This document shows positions 24,897-32,573 of a DNA stretch of 38,525 nt, piece by piece (the stretch's first letter is position 1; each line of letters starts with the position of its first letter). This DNA is from CAKZQX01 sp034437035. GTDB taxonomy: Bacteria; Chloroflexota; Chloroflexia; Chloroflexales; Chloroflexaceae. The notes below the pieces were generated by a model. The model searched no databases. It saw only the letters and a program-made list of their open reading frames with translations, and was not told where the DNA came from. The translations under genes and the position numbers were made by a program. Where the stretch lies: positions 1-38,525 of the forward strand of contig DAOTUI010000278.1 in NCBI GenBank assembly GCA_034437035.1. The letters are read 5' to 3'.

Positions 24897-25397
24897 CTAT
24901 GGACGCTCTTGTAGGAAAGCACGCAGCATCCAGGCCATCTCCTCGTGAATTTCCATCAGCCCGGTCAGGAAGTCACTTGTGCCCATGTCATCATACTGTT
25001 CGTCACAGACGCGCAGGTCATGCCGCAGGTTGCGGATAACCGTCTCGTGATCGGTTACCAGGTTGGCAACCATGGTGACGGCATCCGGGTAGACCTCGGT
25101 GGTTTCGGCGAGGGTGGTATGCTGCCGGAACTCTTGCAGGGTGCCAATCGCCGGCGGGCCCAGGACACGGATGCGCTCGGCAATATCATCGATCCGGTCG
25201 GCCAGAATGGTATACTGCTCTTCAAACAGGTTATGCAGGGAGTGGAACAGTTCACCCACAACATTCCAGTGGTATTTGCGCGTTTTTACATACAATATAT
25301 GTTCATCGGCAAGCAGACGCATCAGCAGGCCGGTCACGCCTTCGCGCTGCTTATCGGTTAATCCAGTGTTGACCATGTTGATCTGCACGGCTGTCAT
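24897..25397 (-). CDS. dps: Dps family ferroxidase / DNA protection protein
   Basis: 166 residues of the ferritin-like Dps family, which forms dodecamers that oxidise and store iron and can shield DNA in starvation or oxidative stress. The signature YHWNVVGELFHSLHNLFEEQ carries the ferroxidase His and Glu residues; LADRIDDIAERIRVLG follows and TLAETTEVYPDAVTMV is typical of the family. AGGAGGA precedes the ATG closely. It is transcribed alone, with unassigned sequence on both sides; no Fur or OxyR site could be defined by eye. Confidence 0.94.
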   Translation of the reverse strand: MTAVQINMVNTGLTDKQREGVTGLLMRLLADEHILYVKTRKYHWNVVGELFHSLHNLFEEQYTILADRIDDIAERIRVLGPPAIGTLQEFRQHTTLAETTEVYPDAVTMVANLVTDHETVIRNLRHDLRVCDEQYDDMGTSDFLTGLMEIHEEMAWMLRAFLQERP

Positions 25398-25734
25398 AGC
25401 TTTCCTCCTCTATTTGATGTCTGAGAGTCGGGTTCTCTGCCTGGTAGTGCTGCCCGCTCTACTCCGCTGCGGTAATTGCTTCCACCAGTTATTTTACAAT
25501 CATGCACAAACCGTGCCAGGTCCGGGGGAAATGCTGTTGTGTGATACCGAACGGGGCAACAGGCTGCTGTCTGGTGGTGAGCCAGAAGAAAGTGGGGGCG
25601 CATACGGGTGTGTGGGAGGGGCAGGTAGGACAGGGGTTTGGGAGGTTGACAACCCACCTTCCCTTTGTTGAAATCTGGTAAAGCAGTAAACTGCTCCATC
25701 GTCGTCGCTGTCATGCTTACCAGTGGAGAAGTCT
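25398..25734. other. Intergenic, no gene seen
   Basis: Divergent region between dps (minus) and the CBM3 gene (plus), so it should contain both promoters. No convincing motif or repeat found. Confidence 0.4.
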
Positions 25735-27957
25735 ATGCCGTCTCCTACATCCTACCCTGTTCGTCTGCTTGTATTCTTCAGTCTCTGTATAGGGTTCCTG
25801 GTGATTGGGTTTGCACGAACGCCCAGTGCTGCCACCAGTGCCTTAAAACTGCAGTACCGCACTGGGGATGTAAGTCCTACCAACAGCGATATCAAGCCCG
25901 ACCTGCAGATTGTCAATACCAGCACAGTCGCTATTCCTCTGAACGAACTGACAATCCGTTATTGGTATACCCGCGATACCGATCAATCCCAACATTACAC
26001 CTGTGATTATGCCGTGCTTGACTGTGCCACGATCATTGCAACTTTTGGTGCAGTTAATCCGCCTGTGACTGGTGCAGATCACTATCTGGAGATTGGCTTT
26101 GCCAGTACCGCTGGCCTGCTTTCCGGTGGAAGTGAGACTGGGATTATTCAGGGCCGTATCACCAAGGCTGAATGGAGTGACTTTGATGAGACAGCTTATG
26201 AGCATAGCCGCTACGAATTGCGTCCCGGTATCACCAAGGCTGACTGGAGTGACTTTGATGAGACTGATGATTACTCCTACAATGCTGTGCAGAACAGTCT
26301 GGCTGATACAACAACGGTGACGCTCTACCGTAACGGCAGGTTAGTCTGGGGAGAAGAACCAGGTGGAGTGAGCACCCTCGCGTTGAAACTCCAGTACCGC
26401 GCCGGCGATGCCAACCCTGTCAATAGCGATATCAAGCCGGAACTACTGATTGTAAACACCGGCATCAGGGAGGTTGCCCTCAGTGACCTGACCCTACGCT
26501 ACTGGTACACCGCCGGGAGCAACCAGCCACAATATTTCTGGTGTGATTATGCCGAGGTAGGGTGTGCAAACGTTACCGGAACCTTTGGTAGCGCTACCCC
26601 GACCGTTCCAGGTGCAGATACTTATCTGGAGATCGGATTCACAGACACCGCAGGATACCTGCCCGGTGGTGGTGGCAGTGGAGTGATCAAGAGCCGGATT
26701 ACCAATGCTGACTGGCGCGACTTTGACGAAACCGATGATTACTCTTACCACGCGGAGCAGACCAATCTGGCAGACTGGAGCCGGGTAACGCTCTACGTCA
26801 ATGACGTGCTAATCTGGGGAATCGAACCGGGGCAGTGTACCGGTCCCTATCCCGCGCCTGAATGTCCTACACCGATGCCCACACCGACATCCGACTTCAA
26901 ACCTGCGGCAAACTGGCAGGTGACATTGCCTATCATCGCACAAACGCGATCTATAGATCTGGCCTTGCCGCCACCAACCGCTGCCGCAAGTGCCCGTTAC
27001 ATTCGGTGGAATTGGGACAAGTTTGACACCTTTAATCTCAACGGCGAAGAGCGTTATGTACAAATTGCTTATGGACGAGGTTATAATGCTGTTCAGGGAG
27101 CGCCGGTTAGCAATATTATTCTCGGATTTGGTCGCCAGCTTGAGGCTGGACGAGAAACTCAGGATGGACAAATTTTGGAGGATTGGGGAGTCCAACTACC
27201 TCCAGATGAACGCGAAGAAGTTACTCCGGCTATGCGGGTTAAGGATCGGGACTGGGTTATCGCGGTTGCGGCAGCCTATATCCGTGGTTATAACGATAAT
27301 CCCAATCACGGCCCAACGACTATTGCTATCGGAACCAATAACGCGAATCTCTTCTGGAACTGTGATAATCAAGGATATGTTGATGGACTCTGGTATCAGG
27401 CCGGGGCAGAGTGGCGGCGTATGCTGGACGAGATCTTTGTTGCCGGTGATAAGGTGACTCTTGCGAGTGCCAATGATATTGAGGCATGGACCGAGTTCTT
27501 ATTTAGTGATGAAGAGGACGAAAAGTGGGCCGCGTGTGGAACGGGGGCGCGCTTATGGTATGATGGCTTTGAAGCTACACTTCCCGATAAGCCGATGCGG
27601 AACTTGAATTTTGGCAATAATGCCTGGTCCGAATATCCTGAACAGTGGACCAGAGAGCAGGTTGTTGAGGTCTTCTTCAGTCGTGACTCTGCCGAGGCGC
27701 ATCCCCAGATCTACTGTGCCAACTGGATCGAGACATGGATTGATGCCACAGAGGATGATGCCGAAAACATATTCTTTGCCGGTATCACTGCGGATAATGC
27801 CGGCAGTGTGCGTTGTGGAACGCAGTTAACGTTACCGTGGGAGACAGCGTGGACGGAATTGAACAATGCGCTCGAGACAGAAGAAGGTTTTAATGATGCG
27901 CTGAAACGGTCTGCCTCCAGTTATTATCTGCCACCGTTCGATGCAGACATGCCATAG
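25735..27957 (+). CDS. Secreted protein with two CBM3 modules and an unknown C-terminal domain
   Basis: 740 residues from ATG 25735 (GGAG 8 nt upstream; an in-frame GTG at 25723 is possible). Signal peptide residues 1-33 (LLVFFSLCIGFLVIGF, PSAATS). CBM3-type cellulose-binding modules at about 34-210 (LKLQYRTGDVSPTNSDIKPD, LTIRYWYT, ADHYLEIGF) and 216-365. The first module contains a 24-residue internal duplication (ITKAEWSDFDET / ITKADWSDFDET, nucleotides 26156-26192 and 26228-26264). After a Pro/Thr linker and TLPIIAQT, residues about 415-740 form a domain I cannot name, with YVQIAYGRGYNAVQGAP, TTIAIGTNNANLFWNC and ANWIETWIDATEDDAENI. It may be a hydrolase acting on cellulose or a related polymer (inference from the modules). 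Confidence 0.82.
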   Translation: MPSPTSYPVRLLVFFSLCIGFLVIGFARTPSAATSALKLQYRTGDVSPTNSDIKPDLQIVNTSTVAIPLNELTIRYWYTRDTDQSQHYTCDYAVLDCATIIATFGAVNPPVTGADHYLEIGFASTAGLLSGGSETGIIQGRITKAEWSDFDETAYEHSRYELRPGITKADWSDFDETDDYSYNAVQNSLADTTTVTLYRNGRLVWGEEPGGVSTLALKLQYRAGDANPVNSDIKPELLIVNTGIREVALSDLTLRYWYTAGSNQPQYFWCDYAEVGCANVTGTFGSATPTVPGADTYLEIGFTDTAGYLPGGGGSGVIKSRITNADWRDFDETDDYSYHAEQTNLADWSRVTLYVNDVLIWGIEPGQCTGPYPAPECPTPMPTPTSDFKPAANWQVTLPIIAQTRSIDLALPPPTAAASARYIRWNWDKFDTFNLNGEERYVQIAYGRGYNAVQGAPVSNIILGFGRQLEAGRETQDGQILEDWGVQLPPDEREEVTPAMRVKDRDWVIAVAAAYIRGYNDNPNHGPTTIAIGTNNANLFWNCDNQGYVDGLWYQAGAEWRRMLDEIFVAGDKVTLASANDIEAWTEFLFSDEEDEKWAACGTGARLWYDGFEATLPDKPMRNLNFGNNAWSEYPEQWTREQVVEVFFSRDSAEAHPQIYCANWIETWIDATEDDAENIFFAGITADNAGSVRCGTQLTLPWETAWTELNNALETEEGFNDALKRSASSYYLPPFDADMP

Positions 27958-28089
27958 GACATGTTTAGATAGTTATGCTGATACGGAAGCAGGAAGCAAC
28001 CAGAGCCTTGTTCTAATACAGCAAGGTCTGCGTCACAGATCACCGACAACAGTCGCTTATTGATATGCGTTTGTGGAAGGAAGAATGCC

Positions 28090-29238
28090 GTGCGAAAAAC
28101 CCTTATCTGGAGTGGCATCATTGCGCTGTTTAGCAGCCTGTTGCTGCTGTCGTTCTCACGCGCCCAGACGCCCGATCCCGAAGCATGTGCGGATCACTGG
28201 GAGGAACTCTCATCCCAGGAGCAGGTGCGGTGTGCGCAGGTGTTAGCGAATACTCCACAGGACAGTCAGAGCACTGTCAGCGTGTATACTACAACCCCCT
28301 CGGCGCGGCCAACCAGTGTGCCCTGGTCCGGGTTGATGACCGAGGAAGCCATCTATGAAGCCCGCGGGCGACCAACCATTGTGCCTACTCGGCCTCCTGG
28401 GGTGATTCCTGACAGCTATCAGGAAATCGAACAATTATGGGCTGAGGATACCTATGGAACCGAGTTGAGCCCCAAGTACCGGGTAAGTGCCTGGCGGGTG
28501 GGAGCCGTCCTGAATGATGAGGGCTATGCAACGGCTTTCTACATTTCGACCCTGCGTACCATCTGTGGCATTCTGACTCATTCGGCTAAACTTGATGATG
28601 GGTATCTTGAAAGTCGGGATGCATGGTCCTGCCCGGCAGATATTGGAGCAATTAAGATTACCGATGCGACCGGACCAACCGGGATTATCACGTTCACCAG
28701 TGAAGATGGACAGGTTGGTACGTTTGACTTAACCACCGAACAGTGGACACTGAATGGGACAATGTGGACCCTGCCTTCTCCTGGGGTGATCCCCGATAGC
28801 TATCAGGTGATCAAGCAGTGGCATCCTCCACTCACAGGTGAAACCCAATATCCGAAAAAGTATCCAGATAGCAGTAGTGTCTGGCGGGTGGGGGCAGTCT
28901 TGGACCCGGACTATGCCTATGCCTTCTACGTCGCAACTTCAAGCAGTGGATGTAGTATTAATACCTTCACCAGCAAATTGCGGTCTGATGCGCAAAATTT
29001 CTCATGGGACTGTCCAGAGGATATTGGCCCGATCATCATTACTGATGCGACCGGACCAACCGGGGTTATCACCTTCACCAGTGAAGATGGGCAGGTTGGT
29101 ACGTTTGACTTAACCACCGAACAGTGGATGTTGGACGGGCAACCGTGGGTCGCCGCTACGCCGGTGCCAGTGCTGGTTGTGCCCGAACCGCTGGATAGTC
29201 AGAACGACGAGGCTGTGCCGGCTTACCCGGTGCCTTGA
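28090..29238 (+). CDS. Exported protein with two tandem unknown modules
   Basis: 382 residues from GTG 28090, which has AAGGAAG just upstream; ATG 28060 is an alternative that adds 10 unlikely residues. Signal peptide to about residue 24 (LFSSLLLLSFSRAQ). A Cys-bounded motif CADHWEELSSQEQVRCAQVL follows. Two modules of about 120 residues (about 98-225 and 226-360) each begin VIPDSYQ and end with ITFTSEDGQVGTFDLTTEQW. The last 88 bp of the modules are nearly identical at DNA level (from 28661 and from 29041), which implies recent duplication or gene conversion. No named family recognised. The ending ...SEDG...FDL..T..W also appears once in the lipoprotein at 29763. Confidence 0.75.
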   Translation: MRKTLIWSGIIALFSSLLLLSFSRAQTPDPEACADHWEELSSQEQVRCAQVLANTPQDSQSTVSVYTTTPSARPTSVPWSGLMTEEAIYEARGRPTIVPTRPPGVIPDSYQEIEQLWAEDTYGTELSPKYRVSAWRVGAVLNDEGYATAFYISTLRTICGILTHSAKLDDGYLESRDAWSCPADIGAIKITDATGPTGIITFTSEDGQVGTFDLTTEQWTLNGTMWTLPSPGVIPDSYQVIKQWHPPLTGETQYPKKYPDSSSVWRVGAVLDPDYAYAFYVATSSSGCSINTFTSKLRSDAQNFSWDCPEDIGPIIITDATGPTGVITFTSEDGQVGTFDLTTEQWMLDGQPWVAATPVPVLVVPEPLDSQNDEAVPAYPVP

Positions 29239-29275
29239 GAAGCGTATAGACGTGCCGGGAGCAGGAGGCGAATAC

Positions 29276-29605
29276 ATGAGAATACAACCCTGTCCTTTAC
29301 GCTGGTGGGTTCTGCCGGGCATACTCTGCATTATCGTCTCGTTGCTCACGGCCTGCAACCCGACACCGGCCGCGAGTGATACCGCTGTGTGTCCCGAGGG
29401 TTGGTGGGAGCACCCCTCGGAAGCAGAACGGGAACGCTGTGCGGCCCTCGCGGCGACCGACACCGCCAGAACTATCCGTGTGGCCGCCGCTACTGCCCAA
29501 CATCTGCCCACCCTGTCGCCCTTACCAAATGTGGTCCCAACGATGTTTTGGCACTCGCCCCTGAAGCATTCTGAGCCAGTAGGAAGCCTTCCATTTGTCA
29601 AGTGA
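29276..29605 (+). CDS. Short lipoprotein, possibly a truncated paralogue
   Basis: 109 residues with AGGAGG 7 nt before the ATG. The signal peptide CPLRWWVLPGILCIIVSLLT ends in a lipobox with the acylated Cys27 (LLTAC). The first 27 residues are nearly identical to those of the next gene, at DNA level too. CPEGWWEHPSEAERERCAAL resembles the Cys-bounded motif of the previous gene. After about residue 70 the sequence is low in structure and the gene ends, so it looks like a copy that lost its downstream modules. Confidence 0.65.
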   Translation: MRIQPCPLRWWVLPGILCIIVSLLTACNPTPAASDTAVCPEGWWEHPSEAERERCAALAATDTARTIRVAAATAQHLPTLSPLPNVVPTMFWHSPLKHSEPVGSLPFVK

Positions 29606-29762
29606 CCCCTCTTGAGGGGGTACCCTATCCGCTCCCATAACTGTGGTAAGCGTAACACACTGATCCAGGAGATACTCATGGAAGGTAGCATACAACTTAG
29701 TATAATGATGATTATGCTGCTAGTCCGCCTGCTATGTGTAAAAGGGAAATGGGACTGGACAA

Positions 29763-31265
29763 ATGAGTATGCAAATCTGTCCTTTACGTTGGTGGGTTCT
29801 ATCGGGCATACTCGGCATTATCCTTCCACTGCTCACAGCCTGTGCGTCGACACCGGCTGCGAGCACTACCGCTCCCCAACCAACATCAACCTTCGACGGG
29901 CATGAATTGGTCTGGTCAGGGATGGACCCAACTAGACGTGCCGCGGTGGAACAGCTTCATCAAACTACGACGGCTGAACTGGCATTGCCGCGAACGCCCA
30001 ACCCGGACGCCGTTGCACCGACAGCACCACCCTTGCCGACCGCAACCCTGGCAACTGGGATCTATACTGACTGTTTCGAGGGCGGAGAGCGGGTGGTGCT
30101 GACCCGGAATTGCTGGTCTGCGATTGTTGATGACACGTATCTCTTTGTGCGCGCAGGAGCCCTGGCGGCGGATATGCAACAGGGGGTGATCGTGGTCGCC
30201 CGCAACCCGCTGCCCCTTGACCGGGATAGTTCCGGTGATTGGTCCATCTATGCTACTCCCGCCTCCCGCGGCGCGGTGCGAGTGCTGGAGGTGTCCGATC
30301 AGCGGTTGACCCTCAGCGCTGAAGATGGAACGCAGTTTGTGTTTGATCTCGCAACCCGCACCTGGGCCGGTGATCAACTTCCGGCTACCCCTATTTTGCT
30401 AACGCCTACACCGCACCCCATTGTGGCACCTACTGTTGCGACGTCTATCACAGCACGTCAGGCGCACGCGTCTGCTGCCGGGCGGATTGCGTTCACATCG
30501 CGGCGTGCCGGCCGCGATGCCATCTATGTGATGCAGGCCGATGGATCGGAGCAAACCTTGCTGACTAATCCAGATCTGTTTGCGGATTATCCAACCTGGT
30601 CACCGGATGGTCGTCAGATTGCCTATCTGTTTGCCCTGGATGGCGCTGAAATCTATCGCATGGATGCGGATGGGTCCAATCAGGTACAACTGACAGATAA
30701 CGAATGGTGGAAAGAAAACCTGGCCTGGTCGCCTGATGGGACGCGGATTGCCTTTAATGCCGGGTATGATATCTACATTATTGACGATGCTACTTCCGGA
30801 GTTATCAATCTGACGCAGGATGGCCCGGACGGATCATACAAAGATAGTCTTCCCGCCTGGTCGCCCACTGGTGATGCGATCACGTTTACCTCCAATCGGG
30901 ACGGGCAGCGTGATATTTATGTGATGCAGGCCGATGGCACCAACCAGACCCGGCTTACCACAGATGTATCTGACGAATGGGAGCCGGCCTGGTCGCCGGA
31001 CGGAACCCGCATCGTCTTTACCTCCAACCGGGACGGCAACCCGGAAATCTATGTAATGCAGGCCGATGGCACCAACCAGACCCGGCTCACGACGCAAGCA
31101 GCCGATGATACAAATCCTGCCTGGTCATCCGATAGCAGTCAGATTGCTTTTACCTCCAACCGGGATGGCAATCCGGAAATCTATGTGATGCAGGCCGATG
31201 GCACCAACCAGACCCGGCTCACCTACAATAGCGCAAACGACACCCGTCCCGCCTGGTCGCCCTGA
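29763..31265 (+). CDS. TolB-like (PD40) beta-propeller lipoprotein
   Basis: 500 residues; ATG 29763, with a second ATG 6 nt later. The lipobox LPLLTAC places the lipid-anchored Cys at 27. Residues about 95-205 contain the module ending LTLSAEDGTQFVFDLATRTW. Residues about 235-500 form six PD40/WD40-like blades with the repeats IAFTSRRAGRDAIYVMQADG and WSPDGTRI. The last three blades are almost identical in DNA (129-bp period, about 30887, 31016, 31148). Such proteins usually act as surface or periplasmic protein-interaction scaffolds. The gene ends right after the final AWSP strand, as expected for a closed propeller. Confidence 0.85.
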   Translation: MSMQICPLRWWVLSGILGIILPLLTACASTPAASTTAPQPTSTFDGHELVWSGMDPTRRAAVEQLHQTTTAELALPRTPNPDAVAPTAPPLPTATLATGIYTDCFEGGERVVLTRNCWSAIVDDTYLFVRAGALAADMQQGVIVVARNPLPLDRDSSGDWSIYATPASRGAVRVLEVSDQRLTLSAEDGTQFVFDLATRTWAGDQLPATPILLTPTPHPIVAPTVATSITARQAHASAAGRIAFTSRRAGRDAIYVMQADGSEQTLLTNPDLFADYPTWSPDGRQIAYLFALDGAEIYRMDADGSNQVQLTDNEWWKENLAWSPDGTRIAFNAGYDIYIIDDATSGVINLTQDGPDGSYKDSLPAWSPTGDAITFTSNRDGQRDIYVMQADGTNQTRLTTDVSDEWEPAWSPDGTRIVFTSNRDGNPEIYVMQADGTNQTRLTTQAADDTNPAWSSDSSQIAFTSNRDGNPEIYVMQADGTNQTRLTYNSANDTRPAWSP

Positions 31266-31276
31266 TCCTCACCTCA

Positions 31277-31295
31277 GCGGCAGCCATGCTGCCGC
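31277..31295. repeat. Palindrome GCGGCAGCCATGCTGCCGC, copy 1
   Basis: A perfect palindrome apart from the central base, shared with 32514-32532. Here it lies 11 bp after the lipoprotein stop and could act as a transcript-end hairpin. Its CCATGCTGCCGC half equals the inner arm of the E elements. Confidence 0.7.
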
Positions 31296-31372
31296 TGTGC
31301 ATACCTGGCTGCCACACTCCTCACTCTACCCCCGCCCCGGATTGCCGATGCCCACATCCCGCAATGCTGTTG

Positions 31373-31378
31373 TATAAT
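31373..31378 (+). promoter_or_regulatory. Candidate -10 box for the GT2 gene
   Basis: TATAAT lies 38 bp before the ATG at 31417. No -35 at a usual distance was found. Confidence 0.35.
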
Positions 31379-31416
31379 CTCCCCTGGAAGATCACACAGT
31401 ATCCCGGTGTACCCTG

Positions 31417-32499
31417 ATGCCTGACCTCGCCATTATCATTGTCTCCTGGAATGTGCGCGACCTGTTGCGGCGCTGTTTACAGTCGGTGGCCGCTTCGCCG
31501 ACGGGCAGTGGTATCAGCTATGAGCTTCTGGTGGTGGATAATGCCGGCGGCGATGACACGCCTGCGATGCTGCGCGCCGAGTTTCCCCAGGTACGCCTGC
31601 TGGAGCCGGGGCGCAATCTGGGCTTTGCCGGGGCGAATAATCTGGCGCTCCGCGAGCTAGGTTATAGGGGACAGGGGACAGGGGACAGGGTTCCTGATTC
31701 GGCGCAACAGTCGCCGGACGGCAGTGCTCAGTCTTTGGTTCGGTACGTGCTCTTGTTGAACCCGGATACCGAAGTGGTTGGGGCGGCGCTGCCCCGGCTG
31801 GTTGCCTACCTCGCGGCGCACCCGGAGGTGATCGCGGTGGGACCGCAACTACGCTATGCCGACGGCAGCATCCAGTCCTCGCGGCGGCGTTTCCCCACCC
31901 GGTTGACCTTCTTCTGGGAGAGTACGCTGCTGGAGCGGCTCTGGCCGGGTAATCCCTGGGCCCGGCGGTATCACTGCGCCGACCATAGCGCTGAGTTAGA
32001 GCAGCGGGTGGATTGGCTGGTCGGCGCGGCGCTGCTGGTACGCGGCACAGCAATTGCGCGCGCCGGTCTGCTCGACGAACAGTTTTTCATGTACAGCGAA
32101 GAACTGGAGTGGCAGTGGCGGTTGCAGGGGGCCGGCGATACGGGATACGGACGACGGACGACGGACGACGGACGACGGACGACGGACGACGGACGACGGA
32201 TCACGGATCACGGCTCCCGCATCGTCTACCTGCCGGATGCGGTGGTGCTGCACTACGAAGGACGCAGCAGTGAGCAGGTGCCGGCGGGGCGCCATCTGCA
32301 TTTTCAGCGGAGTAAGCTGCGCCTGGCCCGGCGGATGTATGGCGCACTGTTTGCCGAGACCCTGCGGATCTTTCTGCTGCTGGGCTACCTCTGGGAGTTG
32401 CTGCTGGAGGCGGGCAAATATCTGCTGGGGCATCGCCGCACGCTCCGCCGCCGGCGGATCGAGGTCTACCTGGCGGTGTTGCGGACGGGATTGCGCTAG
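31417..32499 (+). CDS. GT2 family glycosyltransferase with in-frame heptamer repeats
   Basis: 360 residues, cytoplasmic or membrane-associated GT-A enzyme that adds sugars to a surface glycan (rhamnosyltransferase-like group). Motifs: LAIIIVSWNVRDLLRRCLQS, ELLVVDNAGGDDT, NLGFAGANN, YVLLLNPDTEV and FFMYSEELEWQWRL. Two insertions of 7-bp tandem DNA interrupt surface loops. At residues about 83-92 three AGGGGAC units encode RGQGTGD. At about 240-266 eleven units (32138-32214) encode GRRTTDD repeats between WQWRLQGAGD and RIVYLPDAVVLHYEG. Homologues usually run directly from AG(W) to RIVY. The frame is open in this sequence, but gain or loss of units not in multiples of three would shut it. Confidence 0.9.
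   Translation: MPDLAIIIVSWNVRDLLRRCLQSVAASPTGSGISYELLVVDNAGGDDTPAMLRAEFPQVRLLEPGRNLGFAGANNLALRELGYRGQGTGDRVPDSAQQSPDGSAQSLVRYVLLLNPDTEVVGAALPRLVAYLAAHPEVIAVGPQLRYADGSIQSSRRRFPTRLTFFWESTLLERLWPGNPWARRYHCADHSAELEQRVDWLVGAALLVRGTAIARAGLLDEQFFMYSEELEWQWRLQGAGDTGYGRRTTDDGRRTTDDGRRITDHGSRIVYLPDAVVLHYEGRSSEQVPAGRHLHFQRSKLRLARRMYGALFAETLRIFLLLGYLWELLLEAGKYLLGHRRTLRRRRIEVYLAVLRTGLR
31666..31690. repeat. Heptamer AGGGGAC, three copies, inside the GT2 gene
   Basis: Three exact 7-bp units plus a partial fourth. The 21 nt keep the reading frame. Confidence 0.85.
32138..32214. repeat. Heptamer CGACGGA array inside the GT2 gene
   Basis: Seven exact CGACGGA units (32152-32200) with two degenerate units on each side. 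Because 7 is not a multiple of 3, three units make one 7-residue protein repeat. Confidence 0.92.
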
Positions 32500-32513
32500 A
32501 CACCGTATGGAGT

Positions 32514-32532
32514 GCGGCAGCCATGCTGCCGC
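32514..32532. repeat. Palindrome GCGGCAGCCATGCTGCCGC, copy 2
   Basis: Identical to 31277-31295. It contains an ATG in frame with the GH2 gene, which makes that upstream start doubtful. Confidence 0.7.
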
Positions 32533-32573
32533 CAGGATATAGAAGAGACGAACAAGGACGAAGGGCGTTGGAT

